Assembly: GCA_900547295.1 (NCBI GenBank)
Contig: URGK01000078.1
Location: 1-12,574 of the forward strand
DNA from: an uncultured Eubacteriales bacterium
Lineage (GTDB): Bacteria; Bacillota; Clostridia; Peptostreptococcales; Anaerovoracaceae
Length of the DNA stretch: 12,574 nt
Reading direction: 5' to 3'
Positions 6,920 through 12,574 of this stretch are shown here, piece by piece (the first letter of the stretch is position 1; each line of letters begins with the position of its first letter). Position numbers and translations under genes: made by a program. The notes below the pieces were generated by a model. That model was not told the origin of the DNA, did not search any database, and was given only the letters and a program-made list of their open reading frames with translations.

Positions 6920-7789
6920 ATGAACAGATATGACAGGGCTCTGTTTCAGGTTATGAGCAGAGAGGAGTTTAATAATAAATATGGGGAGCGGTTTTCAGGC
7001 TGCCGAGAGCTTGCCGAAAGCCTTAAATCAATGCGCTACTGCAAGGCCGAGGTTTTCAGGGACTGCATTACAGGCATGATACGCCTGCCTAAGAAAAATG
7101 ATTTATACAGAGACGCACAGCTTACCTTCGGTTTCTGTCTGACAGCTTCTAAGATTGTTTTTATCGAAAACGGCGGCAAGATTGGTCCGTGGATAGAAAA
7201 TCAGGCAGAAATTCTGGGCGATGCGTTTACTCCGGGGCAGCTTCTGATGCAGGTTATGGGCAATATGATATCCGATGATATTCTTTACCTTTCGCATATA
7301 GAGGAACAGACTGAAATGCTTGAGGATAATATTACAGAGGGAAATACCGGCAATTTATTCGTATCTCTTACAAAATACAGACGTAAACTGTCCGAGCTAA
7401 ATGCATATTATGACCAGCTTGTTGATATCGGAGAACTGCTGCAGCTTCCTGTCTGTGCTTCATTTGTATCAGAACCTGACGACTGGGACAAATATACAAG
7501 ACGCTGTGAACGTCTCCAGAACCATGTTCAGTTCATCAGGGAGAATCTGCTGCAGCTCGGAGAGCTTTATCAGTCAACACAGGACGCCCATCAGAACAGG
7601 ATAATGGGATTTCTGACTATCATCACGACATTTTTCCTGCCGCTTACACTGCTTACAGGCTGGTACGGAATGAACTTCCGGCATATGCCTGAGCTGAGCT
7701 GGAGATACGGCTATATTGCAGTAATTGCCGTAGCTTTAATTATAGCTGTATGTGAGTTCATATATTTTAAGAAAAAGAAATATTTCTAA
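6920..7789 (+). CDS. CorA family divalent-cation (Mg2+/Co2+) transporter
   Basis: A 289-aa CorA-superfamily protein. CorA proteins are pentameric inner-membrane channels for Mg2+, sometimes Co2+ or Zn2+. The N-terminal cytoplasmic domain (~1-140) is short and diverged from classical CorA. The long stalk helix (~145-225) follows. There are two C-terminal membrane segments (about 228-248 and 264-283), joined by the diagnostic YGMNF motif (GMN at 250-252), and a basic KKKK tail at the cytoplasmic end. It is shorter than the usual ~310-350 aa, with the loss in the N-terminal domain. The ATG at 6920 is preceded only by a weak GGGTG. It is a single gene, divergent from the sigma/DUF4179 operon, and ends at a hairpin at 7799. 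The substrate cannot be assigned from sequence. Confidence 0.92.
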   Translation: MNRYDRALFQVMSREEFNNKYGERFSGCRELAESLKSMRYCKAEVFRDCITGMIRLPKKNDLYRDAQLTFGFCLTASKIVFIENGGKIGPWIENQAEILGDAFTPGQLLMQVMGNMISDDILYLSHIEEQTEMLEDNITEGNTGNLFVSLTKYRRKLSELNAYYDQLVDIGELLQLPVCASFVSEPDDWDKYTRRCERLQNHVQFIRENLLQLGELYQSTQDAHQNRIMGFLTIITTFFLPLTLLTGWYGMNFRHMPELSWRYGYIAVIAVALIIAVCEFIYFKKKKYF

Positions 7790-7798
7790 CAGAAAAAA

Positions 7799-7848
7799 GC
7801 ACCTGTATCCCTCTGCTTCTACGCAGCAGTAAGTACAGGTGTTATTTA
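7799..7848. terminator. Bidirectional terminator between corA-like gene and the minus-strand operon
   Basis: CACCTGTA (7800-7807) pairs with TACAGGTG (7834-7841), and the loop has an inner CTGC/GCAG pairing. On the minus strand the stem is followed by CTTTTTT, a strong intrinsic terminator. On the plus strand it is followed by TTATTTATT, which is weaker but usable for the CorA-like gene ten bases upstream. Confidence 0.8.
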
Positions 7849-7851
7849 TTA

Positions 7852-7971
7852 TTATAGGACACGTTTTCCCTCCCTGATAATATTCTTAAAGAAAGGCAGC
7901 ACTTCTGCAAATTTCTGAAAAGTTTCTTTGTCCTGAAGCTTTATTGACAGTAAAGCATCATAAAATGACAT
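7852..7971 (-). CDS. Small ORF, 39 aa, unknown
   Basis: An ATG at 7971 opens a 39-codon frame on the minus strand: it starts MSFYDALLSIKLQDKETFQK and ends with an amphipathic, basic stretch IIREGKRVL. I do not recognise it. It would be the last reading frame of the S component-aminotransferase unit, between the 8042 stop and the strong minus-strand terminator at 7799-7841. Against it: no Shine-Dalgarno is visible before the ATG, a GC-rich hairpin (7983-8011) lies directly upstream, and at this length an open frame can be chance. It could be the remains of a longer gene. Confidence 0.25.
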   Translation of the reverse strand: MSFYDALLSIKLQDKETFQKFAEVLPFFKNIIREGKRVL

Positions 7972-7982
7972 TATAATGAGCA

Positions 7983-8011
7983 GGACCCTGCACCTAAGCG
8001 ATGCGGGGTCC
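7983..8011. terminator. GC-rich stem-loop after the aminotransferase gene
   Basis: GGACCCTGCA (7983-7992) pairs with TGCGGGGTCC (8002-8011), ten pairs with one G-T, around a nine-base loop. On the plus strand TTATTGGTTTAT follows. On the minus strand, downstream of the aminotransferase stop, no T-run follows, so there it may pause, partly terminate or protect the mRNA 3' end. Confidence 0.5.
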
Positions 8012-8041
8012 TTATTGGTTTATAGCTGTGTAGTTTATACT

Positions 8042-9175
8042 CTAGTTATCAAGTGCTTTCAGGAATTCTTCTTTGAGGCTGCATTTGAGTTCAAATCCAA
8101 GTTCTTCGAGAGTCTTGTCCATAGCATCAAATGTCATACACATATCCTCTCTATTGGCATTCTCACCCATATGCCCAACCCTTATAACCTTGCCTGCCAG
8201 CACATCGAAGCAGCCGGAAATCATAACGTTGTACTTATCTCTCATAGTCGAAAGTATCTGTGTATCTGTCAGACCTTCGGGAACCTCAATAACTGTGACA
8301 TTGTTTGAAAATCCATCCTCAAGGTAGAGCTTCAGTCCTGCATTTCTGACAGCGGTTCTTGCCGCCTCTGCAATTTTATGATGACGCTCTATAATATCAG
8401 GCTCTGAAACAACATTGTCTATTGCCGCGCGAAGTCCTGTAATATCACTTGCCGGCATAGTGTATGGGAACCATTTGTCACTGTAATAGTTCTTGAATGT
8501 AAGCAGGTTTGCATAAAACGCCGCAATCGGTGTTTTTCTGTTTTCCATAGCCGCCATACCTTTGTCGCTTACCCATACCATTGTAAGTCCCGGAGGAGCA
8601 GACAGCGCTTTTTGCGAGCCGCCGCACAGGATATCTATGCTGCTTTCATCAACATTCACGTATTCGCCGAACATTCCTGCAACAGAATCTACAACGCTCA
8701 TAATTCCGTATTCTGCAAGCAGCGGACAGATTGCTGAAATATCATTCATAACGCCGCTTGGAGTGTCGCAGTGAACCACTGTGGCATATTTGAAATCGGA
8801 GTCCTTATCAAGAAATTCTCTGAGCTCTGCCGGATTTATGGGTCTGCGGTAGTCTGCGGTAAAGAGAACCGGCTCTCCCCCGTACATTGTTACAAAGTCC
8901 TTAAAGCCTTTACCGAATATGCCGTTATCTAAAACCAGCACTCTGTCGCCTGCCTCGGTAAGAGAAGCGCAGGCAGCCTCAAGGCCCAGTATTCCCTCTC
9001 CGCCAAGTATATATGCTCTGCCTGACGAATGCATAAGCTGCGCAAGTATGTCGCAGGTTTCCTTGTAGAAGTCATAAAAAGCTTCATCAAGGTCAGGGTT
9101 TGTTGATACGAGGCTTCTTGCCTGTCTTACATTTTCACGAACCTGCGTAGGTCCTGCTGTCATTATTTTGTACAT
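8042..9175 (-). CDS. Class V PLP-dependent aminotransferase (alanine/serine-glyoxylate aminotransferase type)
   Basis: A 377-aa fold-type I, class V aminotransferase of the AGXT/PucG-like group, which moves amino groups from alanine, serine or ureidoglycine to glyoxylate or pyruvate. MTAGPTQV at the N-terminus is typical. The cofactor site is visible: GGEGILGLEAA (58-68) for phosphate contacts, HCDTPSG (135-141), VVDSVAG with the pyridine-binding Asp at 163, and GGSQKALSAPPG with the PLP lysine at 189. IRVGHMG (331-337) supplies the substrate-carboxylate Arg at 332. The ATG at 9175 has AGGAG eight bases upstream. It follows an ECF S-component gene by 30 bp in the same direction, so the two are co-transcribed. 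Substrate is not assignable; no purine-degradation genes that would argue for PucG are nearby. Confidence 0.9.
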   Translation of the reverse strand: MYKIMTAGPTQVRENVRQARSLVSTNPDLDEAFYDFYKETCDILAQLMHSSGRAYILGGEGILGLEAACASLTEAGDRVLVLDNGIFGKGFKDFVTMYGGEPVLFTADYRRPINPAELREFLDKDSDFKYATVVHCDTPSGVMNDISAICPLLAEYGIMSVVDSVAGMFGEYVNVDESSIDILCGGSQKALSAPPGLTMVWVSDKGMAAMENRKTPIAAFYANLLTFKNYYSDKWFPYTMPASDITGLRAAIDNVVSEPDIIERHHKIAEAARTAVRNAGLKLYLEDGFSNNVTVIEVPEGLTDTQILSTMRDKYNVMISGCFDVLAGKVIRVGHMGENANREDMCMTFDAMDKTLEELGFELKCSLKEEFLKALDN

Positions 9176-9205
9176 AATAAGGTCTCCTGTAAGTATGTGT
9201 ATTTT

Positions 9206-9751
9206 TTAGTATTTAGCTGCTATTGATTTAAGCTTGCCTGCAAAAGGTATTACGATAATTCCCGCAACGGCAACCTGAACTATATTTCCCGGGATAGAGC
9301 CAAAAGGCACAATCCAGTTGCCGTACAGAATAACCTCTGTGAAGTAGTATCCCACGATTTTTATAACAAGCGCCGCGATTACCGCAACAGTGTTTGCTAT
9401 TACAGGGCGTACTTTGAGTTTTTCTGAAATAAGGCCTGAAACATATCCCATAGCTGCTACAATTACAAGGGTAAAAGGCGCCCATGCGGTCCAGCCTGAA
9501 ATAAGGTCAAACAGGCTCATGCCTATGCCGCCCGCTATTGCTCCCGTACGTCTGCCGAAAACAAAGGCTCCGAGGAACATAGGTACATTGCCAAGGTGAA
9601 TAAGGCCGCCGTTTCCTACAAGGGGCAGTCTGATATTTATAAACATTGTTGCCACCAGTGTAAGCGCTATGAAAAGGCCGTTAATTACAATCATTTTAGT
9701 TTTGTTCTGCGGTGCTGCCGCAGCTGCATTGTTTGTGCTCATTTTTATCAT
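9206..9751 (-). CDS. ECF transporter S component (PF07155-like), vitamin uptake
   Basis: A 181-aa hydrophobic protein with about six membrane segments (starting near residues 21, 56, 72, 92, 118 and 155). The sequence NVPMFLGAFVFGRRTGAIAG...SLFDLISGWTAWAPFTL (about 55-94) matches the pattern of the ECF riboflavin-type S-component family. S components bind a vitamin or precursor and dock on a shared EcfA-A'-T module. None of those partners is in the window, which fits a group II transporter using a module encoded elsewhere. Two in-frame ATGs compete: 9751 (AGGA four to five bases away) and 9742 (about 13). It is the first gene before the class V aminotransferase. No FMN, TPP or other riboswitch is recognisable upstream. 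Substrate unknown; riboflavin, hydroxymethylpyrimidine or a B6 vitamer are possibilities. Confidence 0.82.
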   Translation of the reverse strand: MIKMSTNNAAAAAPQNKTKMIVINGLFIALTLVATMFINIRLPLVGNGGLIHLGNVPMFLGAFVFGRRTGAIAGGIGMSLFDLISGWTAWAPFTLVIVAAMGYVSGLISEKLKVRPVIANTVAVIAALVIKIVGYYFTEVILYGNWIVPFGSIPGNIVQVAVAGIIVIPFAGKLKSIAAKY

Positions 9752-9770
9752 CTCTTCCTTTGTTATAGAA

Positions 9771-9800
9771 TTAAAAGATAATACATGTATCGTCTTTTAA
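9771..9800. promoter_or_regulatory. 30-bp near-perfect palindrome in the S-component leader
   Basis: The two 15-base arms, TTAAAAGATAATACA and its partner, match at 13 of 15 positions around an ACATGT centre. It lies 19 bp before the first ATG of the S component and just downstream of a TATAAT at 9815-9820. Position and symmetry suit a repressor operator. As RNA it would form a stem without a useful T-run for termination. Confidence 0.6.
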
Positions 9801-9814
9801 TATATTACAACAAA

Positions 9815-9820
9815 ATTATA
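9815..9820 (-). promoter_or_regulatory. Candidate -10 box for the S-component operon
   Basis: The minus strand reads TATAAT here, about 64 bp before the ATG. The best -35 at 17 bp is TTAAAA, weak. The surrounding 9801-9900 stretch is very AT-rich and holds other TATAAT-like strings, so the exact start is uncertain. I see no gene or riboswitch between 9801 and 9960. Confidence 0.35.
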
Positions 9821-9960
9821 CTCTTTAAAATATCCAATTTTAATTATTTTAATATATACAATTATATTTTATTCAAGTTTTAACCGCATCTAAAACAGTA
9901 ATAATTACAATTTATATCCGATTTATTAAGTACAGAACGTTTTCAGGCAAGTCAGATATA

Positions 9961-10000
9961 CAAAAACAGGCAATCCACCATAACAAAGTGAATTACCTGT
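9961..10000 (-). terminator. Intrinsic terminator of the surface-protein gene
   Basis: On the minus strand ACAGGTAATTCAC and GTGGATTGCCTGT form a 13-pair stem with two G-U pairs and a nine-base loop, followed by TTTTTG. It lies 83 bp after the stop at 10083. On the plus strand the two wobble pairs become C-A mismatches, so it is specific for the minus strand. Confidence 0.8.
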
Positions 10001-10021
10001 CAAACACCTTAATTCAGTTGT

Positions 10022-10050
10022 TTTAACAGTTTAAGATATGTTCTGTTAAA
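10022..10050. other. Second stem-loop in the 3' region of the surface-protein gene
   Basis: TTTAACAG (10022-10029) pairs exactly with CTGTTAAA (10043-10050) around a 13-base loop, extendable by GTT/AAC. It lies between the stop codon at 10083 and the terminator at 9961-10000, with no T-run of its own on the minus strand. It probably belongs to the mRNA 3' end. Confidence 0.4.
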
Positions 10051-10082
10051 TAACCTAAGCAATATCCCTTATTCGGGCTAGT

Positions 10083-10721
10083 TTACTTACTCCATATTCT
10101 AACCCCATACCTGCACTGTTTGAGTTCAGTCTGACCTACAAGTTTATCTCCATCATATATAAGAGCCTTAGCCTTGTAGTAGTACTTAGTACCTTTCTTA
10201 CCTATAGTGTTTATATATGTGCCGCGTTCTTTTGTAATCTTTGCAGCATATTTTGAAGATTTCCCGGTTGCTCTGTAGAAGCTGTACTTAACCGTATAAC
10301 CTGCATCTGTCAGGGCTTTCACATCTCCCGACACTACAGCCTTAATGTTCTTATTTGCTGTTTTTGAGGTTCTTACTTTAAGATTAACCTTGCTGATTAA
10401 GCTGTTTAGCTGCTCGGAGATTTTCTTGTCCGCTTCAGCTTTTTCCATTACTGCATATTCCGAGAAGTGTCCTGTTACAAATGTATATGTGCCGTCTGCA
10501 TTAAGAGCTCCGTCTACCGGTGTGTAGATACCGCTATCGTTAATGTATACGCATACAAGTTCCTTGGCTGCAAGTTCTTTGTTAAGGCTGACTGTAACCG
10601 CCACATTGCCGCCTCTGAAATCTGTAACAGCTCCGTTTGATGTTATCAGCTTCAAAGCTACATGGCAGATGTTCTCATCGGTTTTAACTGTTTCGATTAT
10701 AAGTTTTACAAAGCCTGTAGA
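10083..10721 (-). pseudogene. 3' fragment of a secreted/surface protein, 5' part lost at the insertion sequence
   Basis: About 212 codons of the C-terminal part of an extracellular protein of a kind common in Clostridia. Residues ~20-95 form a beta-domain ending TYTFVTGHFSEYAVM, followed by a short helical linker (EKAEADKKISEQLNSLISKV). The C-terminal domain (~115-215) has TKYYYKAKALIYDGDKLVGQ and ends YGVRIWSK. There is no signal peptide, anchor or start of its own. The frame opens only at a TTG (10730) that lies in the terminal repeat of the adjoining insertion sequence, and there is no ribosome binding site, so the gene is broken at about 10721. The missing 5' part is not on the far side of the element. 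Function unknown; possibly adhesion or cell-surface display. A good terminator remains downstream. Confidence 0.75.
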
Positions 10722-10730
10722 TAGTGTCAA
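10703..10730 (-). promoter_or_regulatory. Outward-facing -35 in the IS end and possible hybrid promoter
   Basis: The minus strand carries a perfect TTGACA (plus 10725-10730) inside the terminal repeat, pointing out of the element. Sixteen bases on, in the surface-gene fragment, is TAAAAC (plus 10703-10708), four of six matches to TATAAT. Only the -35 is strong. Confidence 0.35.
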
Positions 10731-10749
10731 GTTGTTGTGGAATTTTTGA
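10722..10749 (+). repeat. IS terminal inverted repeat, transposase 3' side
   Basis: It begins TAGTGTCAAG and includes TTGTGGA and TTTTT. Against the reverse complement of 12241-12268, 22 of 28 positions agree, with the outer TAGTGT, the central TTGTGGA and the TTTTT run identical. It lies seven bases after the transposase stop. Confidence 0.8.
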
Positions 10750-10755
10750 TTGACA

Positions 10756-12168
10756 TCAATTCCAAAGTGTGTTTTTAATGCAGGCTATTTCATGCAGCAA
10801 TATCTGTGTACCACTGGCTCCATTAAATACAAATGGTCTTCTATCAAATATACTCCAGTCAATTGCCCCTTCCATTGCCTCATTTATTACCCTGTCTGCA
10901 TACTCCCTGTATGTTGTATTTCTCTCATGCTCCCTGAAGTCCTCCGCCTTTATCCTTCCTCCATTTTTGACATAAACCCGCAGCTTGGTAAGCTTTCCAA
11001 GTCCCTTATCACTCCACCCGAGCGGATCTCTGCTGAACCTTTCTGATAACACATGACTTACCTGTGCCTCTGTACAGCTCCCCGGTATATTCAGCGTCTT
11101 TCTATTCTCTGTTGCTTCCCAGTTCCCCATAAGATATTTGCCAAATTCATTAATCTTTCCACTCTCTTTGTCATCTTACGCTATTTCATACAGGCTCTGC
11201 ACTATTTTATCCGCTTTCTTCCGCTCTCCTGCCTTTATTGCTTCTGTCAGACGGCTTCTTACTCCTCTCGATGGAAATCTCACTGAAAGCTCCTTCAGCT
11301 TCTTTTCAAGATGATATCCATCCATTACATGTACTGTCTGCGGTAAATCCTCCAGTCCGTTCTTTATCCATCTGCCTCCATCTCCATGTACATAGACTTT
11401 CTCTACCTTTGTCAGGTCATATATCTTCCCTATATATCCTTCCACGCTTTTCCACAGAGCCTTTGTATCAAATGCTTCGTCTACAAAATGCATTTTCCCT
11501 CTTGTTCTATGCCTGTTACTGTTATCTGTATCCAGTCCTTCCGTAACAGTCACAAGAGGAACTATTCTGCTCTTTTTGCCTTTTTCCTTATCAGACTTCT
11601 GCATATGAACGTGATCCTCATCTGCATAGATATGAAGCTCCTGTATTTCTTTTTTCAGACTGCTTTCAATACCTTTTTCCAGTGAACCCACTTTCATAAT
11701 GTGGTTCTTCACTGTCTGCCTGCTTACTTCTTCCCCGCATGACAGCTGCGCACTTTTCGCGTATGACATATCCGTTGCAAGATTTACCATACAGGCGCTT
11801 AAATTGTTTCCAATTCTCTCATATGCTCTTATCCCGGTTATGTAATCAAGGACAGAAACATATCTGCCGTTATTTCTGTCATAGTAGTAATCACGAGGCA
11901 GACTCAATCTGCCCTGTTCCGTAAGAAGCTCTCTTTTGCGTTCCTTTTCTTTAAGGACAAGCCCTAGTTTCTTCCTTTCCGCCTTATCCTCTCGTATCTG
12001 CACATTAATCTGAGAATATATCGCTTCAATAACTAATGATGCTGCTTTTCTGCAATCGACCAGAACATCAGATGCCAGAGCATCAATATCATTAATTCCA
12101 CCCGAATATGCTTTTTTTGTGATTTTTTTTACCAAATCCAATGCAATATGTTGTATAATTGTTTCCAT
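10756..12168 (-). pseudogene. ISLre2/UPF0236 family transposase interrupted by one in-frame stop
   Basis: A transposase of the UPF0236/ISLre2 family. From the ATG at 12168 (AGGAAG eight bases upstream; a further ATG at 12198 has no such site) it reads 330 codons to a TAA at 11176-11178. It then continues in the same frame for 139 codons to the natural TGA at 10756. Without the stop it would be 470 aa, the usual family size. Family motifs are YADEDHVHMQ, VYVHGDGGRWIKNG, VMDGYHLEKKL and, after the stop, SDKGLGKL...YVKNGG. The N-terminal part (to ~100) is helical and probably DNA-binding. The break is one substitution (AAA, CAA or GAA to TAA), so inactivation looks recent. The 330-aa product would lack the conserved C-terminal part. 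The far segment could restart at the ATG at 11130, but that would not be a functional enzyme. Confidence 0.88.
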
Positions 12169-12202
12169 AGAGATCTTCCTTTCGTGATTTTGTTGCAAAT
12201 TT

Positions 12203-12211
12203 ATTTTACCA
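12203..12211 (-). promoter_or_regulatory. Extended -10 promoter of the transposase
   Basis: The minus strand reads TGGTAAAAT (plus 12211-12203), a TGn extension plus TAAAAT, 34 bp before the transposase ATG at 12168. The -35 region is weak. It is inside the element, so the IS carries its own promoter. Confidence 0.4.
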
Positions 12212-12240
12212 CTTAGGATTTGATCTCTATTTTCTTTTCT

Positions 12241-12268
12241 TTAAAAAGTCCACAATTATTTTACACTA
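12241..12268 (-). repeat. IS terminal inverted repeat, transposase 5' side
   Basis: Read inward on the minus strand it begins TAGTGTAAAATAATTGTGGA and continues CTTTTTAA. It pairs with 10722-10749 at 22 of 28 positions. It lacks the outward TTGACA of the opposite end (TTTTACAC here on the plus strand). Confidence 0.8.
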
Positions 12269-12280
12269 ACATCAATATAT

Positions 12281-12302
12281 TATCTAATCAAAACATTAGA
12301 TA
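12281..12302. promoter_or_regulatory. Palindrome before the small regulator gene, probable operator
   Basis: TATCTAAT (12281-12288) and ATTAGATA (12295-12302) are an exact inverted repeat around CAAAAC. It lies four bases before the GGAGG of the HTH gene, where binding of the product could block its own transcription. I find no clear -35/-10 pair, partly because the IS end lies only 12 bases upstream. Confidence 0.5.
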
Positions 12303-12319
12303 GTACGGAGGCACTTGAT

Positions 12320-12526
12320 ATGATTAAGCTTGATGTTCTTTCTATGCTTGAAAAACACAACAAGAGCAAATACTGGCTTTGGAAGCAGCTCGGTATGAGT
12401 TATCAGAATTTTAATCGCATGGTAAATAACGAAACGAAATCTATAAAATATGAAACACTTGATGCAATGTGCGGTATATTCGGCTGCACGCCAAATGATT
12501 TACTTTTGTACGATGAGGACAGATAA
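12320..12526 (+). CDS. Small Cro/C1-type HTH transcriptional regulator
   Basis: A 68-aa protein that is almost entirely one helix-turn-helix domain of the Cro/C1 (XRE, HTH_26-like) type. Helices run from about 3-13, 16-24 (KYWLWKQLG), 27-36 (recognition helix, YQNFNRMVNN), 44-53 (YETLDAMCGIF) and 58-64 (NDLLLY). The pattern of one short domain ending CTPNDLL is typical of small regulators in Firmicutes genomes and mobile elements. The ATG at 12320 has GGAGG at 12307-12311, eight bases upstream. It probably acts as a DNA-binding dimer on a palindrome such as 12281-12302. It faces away from the insertion sequence and ends before a stem-loop at 12539. No partner gene is visible before the window ends; its target is unknown. 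Confidence 0.88.
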   Translation: MIKLDVLSMLEKHNKSKYWLWKQLGMSYQNFNRMVNNETKSIKYETLDAMCGIFGCTPNDLLLYDEDR

Positions 12527-12537
12527 AAACAAATCAT

Positions 12538-12563
12538 GACTACCGGCTCAGCCGGTAGTTTGT
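12538..12563 (+). terminator. GC-rich stem-loop after the HTH gene
   Basis: ACTACCGGC (12539-12547) pairs exactly with GCCGGTAGT (12551-12559) around TCA, followed by TTGTCTAT. It is 12 bases after the stop codon and fits an intrinsic terminator with a short T-run. The window ends 15 bases later, so a larger structure cannot be excluded. Confidence 0.7.
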
Positions 12564-12574
12564 CTATGCCCCTA

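Larger units (their letters stand above)
10722..12268 (-). mobile_element. ISLre2-type (UPF0236) insertion sequence, about 1.55 kb, inactivated
   Basis: A single transposase frame, reading right to left, is bounded by imperfect terminal inverted repeats at 10722-10749 and 12241-12268. Size (about 1547 bp), one-gene content and transposase family agree with ISLre2. Exact ends are uncertain by two bases because TA is present at both borders (10722-10723 and 12267-12268). The flanks show no target-site duplication: CTGTAGATA on the left and TAACATCAA on the right are unrelated. The transposase has an in-frame stop. Confidence 0.85.

Noticed and set aside
7976..8308. 110-aa plus-strand frame
   Set aside because: Starts in a hairpin and runs antisense to the aminotransferase gene; no family resemblance.
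9801..9960. Possible riboswitch before the S component
   Set aside because: The stretch is AT-rich and lacks recognisable FMN, TPP, cobalamin or preQ1 aptamer consensus; the leader is too short for most of them if the -10 at 9815 is used.
10750..11685. Several plus-strand frames (about 70-100 aa) over the insertion sequence
   Set aside because: All antisense to the transposase, whose frame has clear family motifs.
12169..12198. Transposase start at 12198
   Set aside because: No ribosome binding site; AGGAAG lies downstream of it and is placed for the ATG at 12168.
1..12574. CRISPR array, prophage, toxin-antitoxin or novel defence operon
   Set aside because: No short regularly spaced repeats, no phage structural or integrase genes and no paired small genes. 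The HTH gene is alone, and its possible partner would be outside the window.

Overview
The window looks chromosomal, from a low-to-moderate G+C Firmicute, most likely a Clostridia member of the Lachnospiraceae type. This rests on the protein families seen (YicC/YloC, RqcH, a DUF4179 anti-sigma candidate with its ECF sigma factor, an ECF-type vitamin S component without its own ATPases, an ISLre2-type transposase and a clostridial-style surface-protein tail), on strong Shine-Dalgarno sites, and on TTGACA/TATAAT promoters. The species cannot be named from sequence alone.

Layout. Positions 1-292 (minus) hold a tRNA cluster, tRNA-Val(TAC) then tRNA-Asp(GTC), the latter cut by the window edge. Two consensus promoters exactly 100 bp apart lie upstream. 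Positions 351-3134 (minus) are a tightly overlapped operon yicC-hflX-yigZ (endoribonuclease, ribosome-splitting GTPase, IMPACT/YigZ protein). A divergent region with a degenerate promoter-bearing repeat and a strong hairpin (3135-3485) separates it from rqcH (3486-5156, plus), the ribosome quality control factor. A bidirectional terminator follows. Positions 5240-6729 (minus) are an ECF sigma factor and a membrane DUF4179 protein sharing ATGA, divergent from a CorA-like divalent-cation transporter (6920-7789, plus). Positions 7852-9751 (minus) read as an S component of an ECF vitamin transporter, a class V PLP aminotransferase and possibly a 39-aa ORF, ending at a hairpin with a T-run. A 30-bp near-perfect palindrome sits in the leader of this unit.

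The right end is rearranged. A 3' fragment of a secreted or surface protein (10083-10721, minus) abuts an ISLre2/UPF0236-type insertion sequence (10722-12268) with 28-bp imperfect terminal inverted repeats. Its transposase is broken by one in-frame TAA. There is no target-site duplication, and the missing 5' part of the surface gene is not on the other side. That side carries instead a small Cro/C1-type regulator (12320-12526, plus) behind its own palindrome.

Functionally, the most coherent theme is translation and RNA quality control: HflX splits stalled ribosomes, RqcH acts on the resulting obstructed 50S subunits, and YicC is an RNase. Most genes belong to known families. I see no CRISPR array, phage module or obvious new defence system. 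The less explained items are the repeat and hairpin region before rqcH, the palindrome before the S component, and the scar around the insertion sequence.
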